Positions 16,068 to 25,067 of a stretch of 49,504 bases of DNA are shown here, piece by piece; position 1 is the stretch's first letter, and each line of letters opens with the position of its first letter. The notes under the pieces were generated by a model. The model was not told where the DNA came from. It saw nothing but the letters and a program-made list of their open reading frames with translations, and searched no databases. The DNA comes from an uncultured Clostridia bacterium (GTDB taxonomy: Bacteria > Bacillota > Clostridia > TANB77 > CAG-508), in contig CALXFI010000005.1 in NCBI GenBank assembly GCA_944387535.1, positions 1-49,504 on the forward strand, read 5' to 3'. The position numbers and the translations under genes were made by a program.

Positions 16068-16804
16068 ATAAAACATATATTTACGATGGTAGCTTTGATG
16101 GCTTGCTCACTATTGTTTTTGATAGCTATGCAACCAAGACTTTACCTCAAAAAATAATTTCAGAAAATAATTATATAGAAAATTTTTTAGATAAAACTGA
16201 TTTCATTAATACAGATTATGAAAAATCCCAAAGGGTATTTGATGGAATAGTAAAAAATATTTGCAAGGATGCTTTATATAATTCTTATTATGCATTTTTA
16301 TCAGATGACAAAGATAAAGAAATAAATATATTAAAATATTTATGTGATGGCTTTGATATTGGTCCTGAAATAAATAATAAAATTACTATTTCTTATGTTT
16401 TCAAAGTAATTAACTTAAGAAGAAAAGCTTTATCTGAATGCCATAAACTAAAAGGGTTATTACGTTTTAGAGAAGTCGGAGATAATTTATGTTACGCAAG
16501 TATACATCCAGATAATAACATATTAGAGCCACTTGGTAAACACTTTATTAACCGCTTACCTACAATGCAATTTATAATTCACGATAAAAATAGAGATTTG
16601 TGCTTTATATATAATGGTAAAGAGTATAGAATTATAAGTAGTAAAAACATAAAAATTCCTTCTGTTTCTAATGATGAACTTGCATATCAAAATTTGTGGA
16701 AATTATTTTTTAATACAATTGCTATCCGAGAGCGTACTAACCCTAGATGTCAAATGCAATTTATGCCTAAAAAATATTGGAAAGACTTGATAGAAGAACC
16801 TTAA
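16046..16804 (+). CDS. TIGR03915-family DNA metabolism protein, partner of the radical SAM gene
   Basis: A 252-residue protein of the TIGR03915/DUF4130 family, recognised by YIYDGSFDGLLTIVFDSY at the N-terminus, LKGLLRFREVG in the middle, and the C-terminal IAIRERTNPRCQMQFMPKKYWKDL. These proteins occur next to the TIGR03916 radical SAM protein, as here, and are thought to act in nucleic-acid repair or modification; the reaction is not known. The start has a strong AAAGGAGG site inside the end of the radical SAM gene, so the pair is translationally linked. Its intact frame argues that the pair is still under selection. Confidence 0.88.
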   Translation: MSNWKLINKTYIYDGSFDGLLTIVFDSYATKTLPQKIISENNYIENFLDKTDFINTDYEKSQRVFDGIVKNICKDALYNSYYAFLSDDKDKEINILKYLCDGFDIGPEINNKITISYVFKVINLRRKALSECHKLKGLLRFREVGDNLCYASIHPDNNILEPLGKHFINRLPTMQFIIHDKNRDLCFIYNGKEYRIISSKNIKIPSVSNDELAYQNLWKLFFNTIAIRERTNPRCQMQFMPKKYWKDLIEEP

Positions 16805-16805
16805 A

Positions 16806-16830
16806 AGGAGATAAACAAAACTTATCTCCT
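16806..16830. terminator. Terminator between convergent genes
   Basis: AGGAGATAA pairs with TTATCTCCT between the TIGR03915 gene and the DUF4097-like gene. Confidence 0.65.
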
Positions 16831-16849
16831 CTATTTTTATACTATTACG

Positions 16850-17713
16850 TTAAATTATTTCTTCTACAAAATTAATACTTGTTTCCCCTATTCCTGCTTC
16901 TACATTAATATCTATATTTCCATTACCAATTACTTCTCCATCTCTTGCTTTATTTCCATCTATAGTTAAACTTCCTATTCCTGTTTCTGCACGTAATTTA
17001 TAATCATCTTTAGAACCTATTAAATTAACTTCTAATTTTCCTACTCCTGACTCTATATTCCCTTTAGCATTTACTTTACAATTAATAGTTGCTTTTCCTA
17101 CGCCACCATTAAATTCGAAATTATCAAATGTAGAATTATTTATATAAGTCTCTCCTGCTCCACTATCAACTTCGCAACTTTTTGCTTGTACATTATTTAT
17201 TTCATATCTTCCAGCACCTATACCTACTTCTAACTTTTCAGTTTTTAAACCTTCAATATATGCTCCGCTTACTCCTACTAAATCTAGTTTAACACTTTTT
17301 AGTTCATAATCACTTGGAATATATACTATTACTTTAGAGTCACTATTACGATTTTCAAATAGTTTTAAAGTTTCATCTTCTATTTTTAATTCCTTACCAG
17401 AATTATCTAATCTAGTGGATAACTTCTTAGATACATTTACAAATTCTATTTTAAAACTATCTCCTGTTTTTATTTCTAATCTACTTCTACTTAGGTCTAT
17501 ATCTAAGCTTTCTATATCATTATATCCTTGTGTATATGTTAAAACCTCGCTACTATCTGTACTATTACTAATATTATTGCTGACTGCTCCAATTCCTGCA
17601 CCAATGCCGAATATTGCTGTAATTACAAAAACAATTATACTAATAATCATTACGGCCAAATAAATTGCAAATGCCATTGCTCCATATTTTATTACTTTTT
17701 GAAAAGGTTTCAT
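16850..17713 (-). CDS. DUF4097-like beta-strand-repeat membrane protein
   Basis: A 287-residue protein with one membrane segment (about residues 14-45, rich in Ile/Val/Ala) and an extracytoplasmic domain of regular short beta repeats (VGIGAGRYEI, VDSGAGETYI, FNGGVGKATI, IESGVGKLEV, AETGIGSLTI, EAGIGETSI), the pattern of DUF4097/toastrack-type right-handed helices. ATGA overlap with the upstream LiaF-like gene indicates coupled translation. Such pairs respond to envelope stress in Firmicutes, but no sensor kinase or PspC-type gene is beside it. Confidence 0.8.
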   Translation of the reverse strand: MKPFQKVIKYGAMAFAIYLAVMIISIIVFVITAIFGIGAGIGAVSNNISNSTDSSEVLTYTQGYNDIESLDIDLSRSRLEIKTGDSFKIEFVNVSKKLSTRLDNSGKELKIEDETLKLFENRNSDSKVIVYIPSDYELKSVKLDLVGVSGAYIEGLKTEKLEVGIGAGRYEINNVQAKSCEVDSGAGETYINNSTFDNFEFNGGVGKATINCKVNAKGNIESGVGKLEVNLIGSKDDYKLRAETGIGSLTIDGNKARDGEVIGNGNIDINVEAGIGETSINFVEEII

Positions 17714-18393
17714 TTTATCTCAACACCTCCAAACATAGTAAGACTGTTAATGTATATAGTTGGTAAATTCTCATTATATGTAGTTTTTAACTTATTAGAT
17801 GTTCCTCCAAATATTGGTGTTGATTTTACTTTAATATTAACATTTGGTGGTACTATTATATCAATTCCACCAAATATTGCATTTGCATTTATTACTTGGT
17901 CTTTTGTTATAGTTGCATTTTTTAAATCTAAATCCACACTTCCAAATATAGCATCTATATTTGCTCCTTTAAATTCTTTACCATCATATCTTGCTTCTTC
18001 TCCTCCAAATGTTGCACAATATTCTACTTGTTTTTCCTTATTTTCATTTAATGATTTTATTCTTTCTTTTAGTCTTTTATCAATAGAACCTTTAAAAATA
18101 AGACTTAACCCTATTACCACTAATATAAATGGAATAATTAGTTTTGAAATTAGAGAAAATGTAAGTATTCCTTGTGAGCATAAAAGTAGAACAATTCCTA
18201 TTACAAGCCAAATAAAACTCCACATTTTACTTTCTTTAGTGAATAAACATATTAAACTTGGAATAATAATGAATAATGTCCACCATCCATTAAAGAATAT
18301 ATTAATGTTAGTAATTCCTAATGCGTTTAAGCCCCATATTATTCCAATTGCAAGAATTAATAACCCCCATAAAATATTTCCAAATCTTTTCAT
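17710..18393 (-). CDS. LiaF-like membrane protein (DUF5668-type N-terminus plus toastrack C-terminus)
   Basis: A 227-residue protein with four predicted membrane helices in the first 120 residues (opening GNILWGLLILAIGIIWGL, the LiaI/LiaF-like transmembrane unit) and a C-terminal cell-wall-active antibiotics response domain with repeated FGG turns (ATFGGEEARY, IFGSVDLDL, AIFGGIDIIVP, MFGGVEIK). In Bacillus LiaF holds the LiaRS cell-envelope stress system off; no liaRS genes are seen here. GAAAGGAG precedes the ATG. Operon with the DUF4097-like gene. Confidence 0.82.
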   Translation of the reverse strand: MKRFGNILWGLLILAIGIIWGLNALGITNINIFFNGWWTLFIIIPSLICLFTKESKMWSFIWLVIGIVLLLCSQGILTFSLISKLIIPFILVVIGLSLIFKGSIDKRLKERIKSLNENKEKQVEYCATFGGEEARYDGKEFKGANIDAIFGSVDLDLKNATITKDQVINANAIFGGIDIIVPPNVNIKVKSTPIFGGTSNKLKTTYNENLPTIYINSLTMFGGVEIK

Positions 18394-18411
18394 AAACTTC
18401 TCCTTTCATTT

Positions 18412-19200
18412 CTATATTTTAATTATTTTTCTTGCTTCATCAAATGTTGCGTCTTCTTTTGTAAGTACTATATCAAATTTTTCTTGATATTTATTTAAGT
18501 TTTCTAAAGCTTCATCTAAAAATCCAACCTTAATAGTTTTTTCTAAATCTTTTTTAGGTGTCATATTTATATCTTCTATAGTATCTCCAAATAATAACCT
18601 ATATGGTCTTTTTTCAAATTCTTCTCTTCTTTTTCCTTTTAAATGTCCTTCTACTGTTTTATTCATTGTATGTATTAAATAATTTTCTAATTTAAAAGCA
18701 TTTCCATCTTCGTCATAAATAAAAGTATTGCTAATTAAAAAAATATTTTCAAAATAACATTTCTTTTCTTTTAAAAATTCTTTTATTACACTTCCTACTC
18801 CTGCTGATAATATTATTACTGGAATATTGTTTTCATATGTATATTCTAAAAGTTCTTTAGCTCCTTTTCTAAATATCAAGTCACTATTCTTTACTGCTTC
18901 TTGCAATTTGTATTTATTTAGATGATATTTATAATACAAATTCATACACGAATTATACCATTCTTCCATTGCTTTATATTTTTCTTCATAAGAAATATTA
19001 TAATCCATTTCAATTGGTCTGTTTTTATCATATAATTTATTTATTTCTTCCTCACAGCCTTCTTCTGCTGCTATACCAGCAACTGCCCAAGAGTCTAGGC
19101 TTTCATAACTTGTTAATGTTTTATCAAAATCTAATAATACACACATATTTTCTTTTGTTAATTTTATATTTTTTAATATATCTTCTTTTATAAATTCCAT
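18412..19200 (-). CDS. Cytosolic pyrimidine 5'-nucleotidase-like HAD phosphatase (UMPH-1 family)
   Basis: A 262-residue HAD hydrolase. Motif I is LLDFDKTLT with D24 and D26, motif II ILSAG, and the late acidic motif LLFGDTIEDINM. The all-alpha cap between motifs I and II and the WYNSCMNLYYKY stretch match the UMPH-1/cytosolic 5'-nucleotidase III group, which dephosphorylates pyrimidine nucleotides. CGAGGAGAG precedes the ATG. No nucleotide-salvage gene is adjacent. Confidence 0.8.
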   Translation of the reverse strand: MEFIKEDILKNIKLTKENMCVLLDFDKTLTSYESLDSWAVAGIAAEEGCEEEINKLYDKNRPIEMDYNISYEEKYKAMEEWYNSCMNLYYKYHLNKYKLQEAVKNSDLIFRKGAKELLEYTYENNIPVIILSAGVGSVIKEFLKEKKCYFENIFLISNTFIYDEDGNAFKLENYLIHTMNKTVEGHLKGKRREEFEKRPYRLLFGDTIEDINMTPKKDLEKTIKVGFLDEALENLNKYQEKFDIVLTKEDATFDEARKIIKI

Positions 19201-19323
19201 GATATTCTCTCCTCGAATTCATTCTACTATATACTAACAAAAATATCAACAATTTAATAATCATATTCTATCTATTATTATAACTTTTCTTTGTTATTTT
19301 TTCGACATTTTTCAACTTTTTTC

Positions 19324-19353
19324 TTGACTTTTTTATATAAAAGCATTTAAAAT
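19324..19353 (+). promoter_or_regulatory. Predicted promoter of the E2-like acyltransferase gene
   Basis: TTGACT (19324-19329) and TAAAAT (19348-19353), 18-bp spacing, about 85 nt before the ATG. Confidence 0.45.
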
Positions 19354-19438
19354 TTAATAAGACAATTTATAAAAAATTAATGTATAAAAATTTTTTATTT
19401 ATAATATCTATTTAATAAAGAATAAAAGGGGTTTTATT

Positions 19439-20290
19439 ATGTTTGGACATAGATCAGATGGGAGAAAAATAAAAAATATACCGCCATTTTTTAAGGTTAT
19501 ACCTAGTGTTATGCCTACTAGAAATGACTCACAAGTTTATTTTAAACAAGATATAGTTTTAAATGGCATGGATGAATATATTGCAAAAAAAGCTGAAGAA
19601 GGAATTAAAATATCATATATGGATATCATTTATGCAACTGTTGTTAGAATAATCGCAGAAAGGCCTGCTTTAAATAGATTTGCTATGAATGGTAGATTAT
19701 ATGCAAGAGATGGAATTTATGTATCACTTGCTATCAAAAAGAGCTTGTCTGATAACGGACAAGAAACTACATTAAAGATTAGATATAATGGGGCCGAAAA
19801 TATTTTGGAAATAAAAAACAAATTAGAAAATACAATAAAACAAAATAAAGATACAGCCACTTCTAACAATACAGATAATCTTGCTGGAGCTTTATCAAAA
19901 ACTCCAACTGTAGTTGTTAAATTTGCAGTAAATCTATTTAGATTTTTAGATAAACATGGGCTTTTACCAAGAAACATAATTAATGCTAGTCCTTTTCATA
20001 CAAGTGTATTTTTAACTAATGTTGGCTCTCTTGGAATAGATACAATATACCATCATTTATATAATTTTGGTACAACTAGCATGTTTTTTGCTATGGGCAA
20101 AAAGAAAAAAAGTTATATTTACGAAGATGACGAAATTAAAAAAGAAAAATGTATTACCATTGCTTTTGTTGGAGATGAAAGAATTTGTGATGGTTATTAT
20201 TATGCTTCATCTTTTAGAGCTTTTATTAGATATTTAAATCACCCTGAGCTTTTAGAAGACGCAGGTATACCAAAGAAAGACGTGGATTAA
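19439..20290 (+). CDS. E2-like (CAT-fold) acyltransferase domain protein with altered catalytic motif
   Basis: A 283-residue stand-alone relative of the 2-oxoacid dehydrogenase E2 catalytic domain/chloramphenicol acetyltransferase fold, without lipoyl or E1/E3-binding domains. Fold landmarks: YMDIIYATVVRIIAERPALNRF (about residues 60-81), FLTNVGSLGID, and FVGDERICDG. In E2 enzymes the last motif is DHRxxDG; here the catalytic His is Glu247 while Asp251-Gly252 remain. The protein therefore either lacks classic acyltransfer or uses another chemistry. It is monocistronic, with a clear terminator. AAAGGGG precedes the ATG. Confidence 0.75.
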   Translation: MFGHRSDGRKIKNIPPFFKVIPSVMPTRNDSQVYFKQDIVLNGMDEYIAKKAEEGIKISYMDIIYATVVRIIAERPALNRFAMNGRLYARDGIYVSLAIKKSLSDNGQETTLKIRYNGAENILEIKNKLENTIKQNKDTATSNNTDNLAGALSKTPTVVVKFAVNLFRFLDKHGLLPRNIINASPFHTSVFLTNVGSLGIDTIYHHLYNFGTTSMFFAMGKKKKSYIYEDDEIKKEKCITIAFVGDERICDGYYYASSFRAFIRYLNHPELLEDAGIPKKDVD

Positions 20291-20301
20291 TATTTTAATT
20301 T

Positions 20302-20327
20302 AAAGTATAGTTTTAAAGCTATACTTT
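20302..20327 (+). terminator. Terminator of the E2-like gene
   Basis: AAAGTATAG pairs with CTATACTTT followed by T-run. Confidence 0.75.
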
Positions 20328-20463
20328 TTTGTTTTACATTTTTATTTTTAGTTATAATTATATTGCAATATATTTTTTAAAAAGTTACTTTTTAGTCTTG
20401 AATTTATTTCTATTTTAGTATAATATATAAAGGAAAGTTTAGAGATTACATAGGAGGATAAAA

Positions 20464-21390
20464 ATGCCAAGAAAAACAAAAGAACAAATTGAATCAGAAA
20501 ATAAAGAAAATGAAGTAAAAAAGGCTACTGTTAAAAAAGCTTCTACAAATAAAAAAACAGCTAAAAGTAAAGAGGAAAAACCAGTAAAAAAGGAAACTAA
20601 GTCAACCACAAAGAAAACAACAACTGCTAAGAAGAAATCTGCTACTTCTGCTACCTCTAAAAAAGAAAGTACAAAAAAGACAGTAGCAAAGAAAACAGCT
20701 ACAAAAAAAGCTAGTTCTAGTACTAAAACATCAGCTAAGAAAACTACTAAAAAATCTACTACTAGAAAGACTACTGCACGAAAAAAATCTGTAAAAAAAC
20801 AAGTAAAAATAGAGCCTGTAGAATATTATGATTTACCTTATCGTTATAATCAAACAGTTGTAAAGGTTTTAGCACAAACACCTACTACTTTATTTATTTA
20901 TTGGGATATTTCAGATAATGATAGAAAAAAATACGAAGAAGAATTTGGAGAAGATTTCTTCCAAAATTCAAAACCTGTTTTGATTGTTTATAATGATACA
21001 TTAGGTTATAAATTTGAAGTAGAAATTAATGACTTTGCAAATAGTTGGTACTTACATGTAGCTGATAGTAAATGCGATTATAGAATTGAGCTTGGTAGAC
21101 GTCCTATTGTAAAAAATGAAAAACTAAAAAATGATTATATATATGTTGCAACCTCAAATGAGATGGAATCTCCAAATGATAGGATTTTATTTAATAAAGA
21201 ACAAAAAATGGTATACTATAAAAATGTAAAAACAGGAGCTGTTACAGAAAAACCAATAAATACTTTATCATTTATTACAAATATGGGTAAAATTTATGAT
21301 ATTTATGATTTATATAAAGAAATGTATCAAAATGAAGATGTAAAAGAAATTTATGATTTGAAAAATCCTTCTTCACATCCATCTTCATAA
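20464..21390 (+). CDS. DUF4912 protein with a histone-H1-like lysine-rich N-terminus
   Basis: A 308-residue protein. Residues about 1-115 are a Lys/Thr/Ser/Ala-rich tail with KKTTKKS/AKK units, like the tails of bacterial histone-H1-like proteins. Residues about 118-300 form the DUF4912 domain (YDLPYRYNQTVVKVLAQTP, FIYWDISD, SWYLHVADSKCDYRIELGR). DUF4912 genes often stand beside GH57 branching-type enzymes, as here, so a role in alpha-glucan metabolism or its regulation is inferred. AGGAGG precedes the ATG. Confidence 0.85.
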   Translation: MPRKTKEQIESENKENEVKKATVKKASTNKKTAKSKEEKPVKKETKSTTKKTTTAKKKSATSATSKKESTKKTVAKKTATKKASSSTKTSAKKTTKKSTTRKTTARKKSVKKQVKIEPVEYYDLPYRYNQTVVKVLAQTPTTLFIYWDISDNDRKKYEEEFGEDFFQNSKPVLIVYNDTLGYKFEVEINDFANSWYLHVADSKCDYRIELGRRPIVKNEKLKNDYIYVATSNEMESPNDRILFNKEQKMVYYKNVKTGAVTEKPINTLSFITNMGKIYDIYDLYKEMYQNEDVKEIYDLKNPSSHPSS

Positions 21391-21394
21391 AAAT

Positions 21395-21429
21395 ATGAGA
21401 CACTTAGGGAGTTGTCTTACGTGTCTCAT
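21395..21429 (+). terminator. Terminator of the DUF4912 gene
   Basis: ATGAGACAC pairs with GTGTCTCAT, followed by TTCTTTTTTG. The arm shares the GAGAC sequence with the hairpin element 40 bp further on. Confidence 0.65.
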
Positions 21430-21469
21430 TCTTTTTTGTTTATACAATAGACAAAAACCGACAAAAATT

Positions 21470-21502
21470 TGAGACAAAAAAGGTCCGTCCCTTTTTGTCT
21501 CA
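21470..21502 (+). repeat. Dispersed hairpin element (copy B) upstream of the GH57 gene
   Basis: TGAGACAAAAA / TTTTTGTCTCA arms around AGGTCCGTCCC. Matches copy A (3952-3984, other strand) at 30 of 33 positions. Its right arm ends two bases before the AAAGGAG site of the GH57 gene, so in mRNA it would form a stem directly next to the ribosome site. Confidence 0.75.
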
Positions 21503-21518
21503 CAAAGGAGATAAAATT

Positions 21519-23105
21519 ATGCAAGAGAAAAAAGGTTACGTAAGTTTTGTATTACATGCACATCTTCCTTTTATTCATCACCCAGAAAGTGATGATTATT
21601 TGGAAGAATCTTGGCTTTATGAAGCTATTTCGGAAACATATTTACCATTACTTAGAAATTTCAAGAAATTAGAAGATGAAGGTGTTGATTTTAGACTTAC
21701 AATGTCTATCACTCCCCCTCTACTTTCAATGCTTGATAATAAATTATTACAAAGAAAATATATAAAATATTTGAAAAGACAAATAGAATTATCTGGAAAA
21801 GAAATTAAAAGAACTGCTGGTGATGAGCGTTTAAATAAACTTTCTCATTATTATTATGATAGGTATTCAGATGATTTGAGATTATTTAAAGATGTTTTTA
21901 ACTGTAACATAATTCAAGGTTTTAAACATTTCCAAGATATTGGTAAATTAGAGATTATTACATGTGGCGCAACACATGGTTACTTCCCTATTTTATATGT
22001 TAATGAGAAGACTGTTAGAGCTCAAATAGCAGTTGGTGTTCAAACATATGAGAAATATTTTGGAAGAAAACCACGTGGTATTTGGCTTCCTGAATGTGGT
22101 TACATTCCAGAAGCTGATAAATATTTAAGAGAATTTGGAATCCAATATATTATAACAGAATCACACGGTATTTTATATGCTGACCCTACTCCTATTTATG
22201 GTACTTTTGCTCCTATAGTTTCTCCTCAAGGTGTTGTTGCATTTGGTCGTGACATAGAATCTTCAAAACAAGTTTGGAGTTCTATAGATGGTTATCCAGG
22301 AGATTTTAATTACCGTGAATTTTACCGTGATATTGGTTATGATGCTGACTATGATTATATAAAACCTTATATTGCTCATGATGGTGTTAGAGTTCCTACT
22401 GGTATTAAATATTATAGAATTACTGGTAAAACTGAATTTAAAGATTACTATAATTTACAATGGGCTAAAGACTCTGCTGAAAAACAAGCAGGACATTTCT
22501 TAGATTGCAGGACTGCTCAAATAAACCATTTAGCTTCATTCATGGACAAGCCACCTATTATTCTATGTCCTTATGATGCTGAACTTTATGGTCATTGGTG
22601 GTACGAAGGACCTTATTGGTTATATATTTTATTTAAGAAAATTTATTATGATGATTGTAACTTTAAATTAATTACCCCTTCTGAATATATTGATAAATAT
22701 CCAGATATTCAAGTTGCAACACCTTGCCGTTCTAGTTGGGGTGCTAATGGTTATAGTGAAGTATGGCTTAATCAAACAAATGACTATGTTCATAGACACC
22801 TTCATGTTGCAGGAGATAGAATGTGTGAACTAGCAACTCTTTATCCAAATGCAAAAGGGTTAAAGAAAAAAGCTTTAAACCAATGTGCAAGGGAACTTCT
22901 TTTAGCACAAAGTAGTGATTGGTTATTTATTATTACAAATGGCACTATGGTTGATTATGCTAAGAAAAGAATTAAAGACCATATTGGTCGTTTTACTAAG
23001 CTATATTACCAAATTAAAGATGACAAAATTGATGAAGATTTCTTAAAAGACATTAATAAAAAGGATTGCTTATTCCCTGATATTGATTACAATATTTATG
23101 GATAA
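21519..23105 (+). CDS. GH57-family 1,4-alpha-glucan branching-type enzyme (DUF1957 C-terminus)
   Basis: A 528-residue glycoside hydrolase family 57 protein. It begins with the family strand SFVLHAHLPFIHHPE, has the nucleophile Glu192 in GIWLPECGYIP and the acid/base Asp353 in CPYDAELYGHWWYEGP, and ends with the helical DUF1957 region that carries SSWGANGYSEVW and LLLAQSSDWLF. This architecture fits GH57 branching enzymes, which create alpha-1,6 branches in glycogen-like polymers. The start is ATG 21519 after AAAGGAG; an upstream start at 21495 would lie inside the hairpin. It follows DUF4912. Confidence 0.9.
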   Translation: MQEKKGYVSFVLHAHLPFIHHPESDDYLEESWLYEAISETYLPLLRNFKKLEDEGVDFRLTMSITPPLLSMLDNKLLQRKYIKYLKRQIELSGKEIKRTAGDERLNKLSHYYYDRYSDDLRLFKDVFNCNIIQGFKHFQDIGKLEIITCGATHGYFPILYVNEKTVRAQIAVGVQTYEKYFGRKPRGIWLPECGYIPEADKYLREFGIQYIITESHGILYADPTPIYGTFAPIVSPQGVVAFGRDIESSKQVWSSIDGYPGDFNYREFYRDIGYDADYDYIKPYIAHDGVRVPTGIKYYRITGKTEFKDYYNLQWAKDSAEKQAGHFLDCRTAQINHLASFMDKPPIILCPYDAELYGHWWYEGPYWLYILFKKIYYDDCNFKLITPSEYIDKYPDIQVATPCRSSWGANGYSEVWLNQTNDYVHRHLHVAGDRMCELATLYPNAKGLKKKALNQCARELLLAQSSDWLFIITNGTMVDYAKKRIKDHIGRFTKLYYQIKDDKIDEDFLKDINKKDCLFPDIDYNIYG

Positions 23106-23164
23106 TATTATTTAATTAATTTTAGATAATAAAATAAATTACTTAAAATTTTATATTTAAATAT

Positions 23165-23191
23165 ATAAGATGAAGGAAAACTTCATCTTAT
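23165..23191 (+). terminator. Terminator of the GH57 gene
   Basis: Perfect 11-bp stem ATAAGATGAAG / CTTCATCTTAT followed by TTTTT. Confidence 0.8.
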
Positions 23192-23293
23192 TTTTTCTTT
23201 ATTTTACAAGGTACATTTTTTTCTAATTAGCATACTATAATGTATAAGTTTTAAGCATTTAGTAGATACTATTTTTTAGAAAGGAGATTTTCA

Positions 23294-24160
23294 ATGAAGT
23301 CATTATGTATAAAAACAAATAATTCTGATTTAATAGAATATCTACTAAATGAACTACAACATCTAGAGTTGGAACATATTTGTTTTTCTACCCAAAGATT
23401 CAAGCATTATGAAAATGTAATCATTCATTATAAAGGTGATAATAATTATATATTTTTAGATAAAATTTCGAGTATCTTATCTCTTCTTGTTATTGATGAA
23501 CTTGAAGAAGATTTTATAAATAAATTACTTATTCAAAATTATTTTTATTTTGACGTACATGAAAGAAAAGATATTTTAAATTTATGTTTTGATATTATGA
23601 CAGAAGATTTTTCTAATAATTTTGATAAAAAATTCAGGGCACTTTATAATTCTTTTTATGATTATTTGCTAGATAACAGAAATTTATACCTACAAGGTTT
23701 TAGTAATTTTAGGCTTAAGAACTATTTTAATATTTTAGATGACATCCTAACTAGAGCTGTTAACAGTTATGTTATAGAAAAAGAATATTTAGAGTTTATT
23801 TCTTTATTAAAATTATATATTAGCTCACAAGGTTCTAATTGTGAAATAGTACACATTATCTATTCTGACTCAAATACTATTTTATTAGATGAAAATAAAC
23901 AAATTATAGATATTTCTCAAGATAATTTAAATACTAAATACTTAAGTGACATTTCTTTTTCTTCTAATGATTATACATTAAATTCATTACTAACACTTCT
24001 TCCTAAAAAAATATATGTACATCTTATCGATAATTATATAGATGAATTTATTAATACTCTTCAAGCTATTTTTGAGAATCGAATTCATATTTGTACTGAT
24101 TGCAATATTTGCAGGCTTTATAAAACTTCAAAAGGAGAAAAGAATCCCAATACCATCTGA
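23294..24160 (+). CDS. ytxC: YtxC-like sporulation protein
   Basis: A 288-residue protein resembling putative sporulation protein YtxC of Clostridia and Bacilli: LQGFSNFRLKNYFNILDDIL with AVNSYVIEKEYLEFISLLKLYI is the family core (about residues 138-178). Molecular function is unknown; conservation in spore formers is the basis for the name. It ends with a Cys-containing stretch (HICTDCNICRLYKTSKGEK). AAAGGAG precedes the ATG. Confidence 0.78.
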   Translation: MKSLCIKTNNSDLIEYLLNELQHLELEHICFSTQRFKHYENVIIHYKGDNNYIFLDKISSILSLLVIDELEEDFINKLLIQNYFYFDVHERKDILNLCFDIMTEDFSNNFDKKFRALYNSFYDYLLDNRNLYLQGFSNFRLKNYFNILDDILTRAVNSYVIEKEYLEFISLLKLYISSQGSNCEIVHIIYSDSNTILLDENKQIIDISQDNLNTKYLSDISFSSNDYTLNSLLTLLPKKIYVHLIDNYIDEFINTLQAIFENRIHICTDCNICRLYKTSKGEKNPNTI

Positions 24161-24173
24161 TATTGGGATTCTT
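24140..24173. terminator. Bidirectional terminator overlapping the ytxC stop
   Basis: AAGAATCCCAATA pairs with TATTGGGATTCTT between convergent genes; the ytxC stop codon lies in the loop. Confidence 0.8.
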
Positions 24174-24181
24174 TTTTCTTT

Positions 24182-24940
24182 TTATGATAATGAATCAACT
24201 GTTTCTTCTAATCCTGGTAATAATGCTTTTACTAAAGTATCATCAGAAACTATTTTCCAATCTTTACCTTCTTTAACTGCATTTACAGTTGATGTGACAG
24301 TTGTTGTTTCTATTTGTTCATTCTTCAATTCTTCTATAAAGTAATTTTCAAAATCTTGACTTGAGAAGCTTTCAGTACTATTTCCTCCTGTAATTGCTCC
24401 TCTTACTGCTTCTAATGCTTTTTGCATATAATTATTTACAATTGTTTGGAAATTTTTTGTTGTTATTTCAACTTCTATTGTTGCATTGTTTTCGTCTGTT
24501 TCTGTTACCTTATTAATTTTCCAATTTAATTTATCAAATAATAATTTTTGTGTTTCTTGATCTAAGTCATCTGTTGTTAAACTCATATCTCCACTTAAAT
24601 ATTGTTGTGCCTTTTCAAAATCTCCTGCTTTTAAATTAGTAAGTAATGCATCTAAAGATTTCTTTGGAGCGCTTGAAGTTACTATCATAACTGTTAATAA
24701 TGCTGCAACTAATAATACAATCACTACAGTTATAACTGTTGGTATCCATGTTTTTTTAGCTTCTTCTTTTCCTTCTTTTTTATTCTCCTTTTTGTTTTCT
24801 ATTTTCTTTACTTCTTTTTTATCTACTTTTTTGAATTTTGGTTCTTCTTTTTTTACTTCATTATCCTTAGCTTCTTTTTTAACGTCTTGTTTTTTATCTA
24901 CTTTCTTATCTTCTTTTAAATCATTCTTTTTTTCTTCCAT
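24182..24940 (-). CDS. Membrane-anchored DUF4878/DUF5105-like protein
   Basis: A 252-residue protein with a Lys/Glu-rich cytoplasmic tail (residues 1-65, repeats of KKE/VDKK), one membrane helix (about 67-90, IPTVITVVIVLLVAALLTVMI) and an extracytoplasmic domain (LDALLTNLKAGDFEKAQQYL ... KEGKDWKIVSDDTLVKALL) of the kind seen in DUF4878/DUF5105 lipoproteins. No signal-peptide Cys is present. Function unknown. GGGAGAGG precedes the ATG. Confidence 0.7.
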   Translation of the reverse strand: MEEKKNDLKEDKKVDKKQDVKKEAKDNEVKKEEPKFKKVDKKEVKKIENKKENKKEGKEEAKKTWIPTVITVVIVLLVAALLTVMIVTSSAPKKSLDALLTNLKAGDFEKAQQYLSGDMSLTTDDLDQETQKLLFDKLNWKINKVTETDENNATIEVEITTKNFQTIVNNYMQKALEAVRGAITGGNSTESFSSQDFENYFIEELKNEQIETTTVTSTVNAVKEGKDWKIVSDDTLVKALLPGLEETVDSLS

Positions 24941-25067
24941 AACAACCTCTCCCTACCTTTTATATTACTATATTTAAATTATATATTAATAGTTTCATTT
25001 TTTCAACATTTTTTTGTTTTTTTCTTAATTTTTCTGTTTTTATGTCTCATTTATTATTTTTTATATT

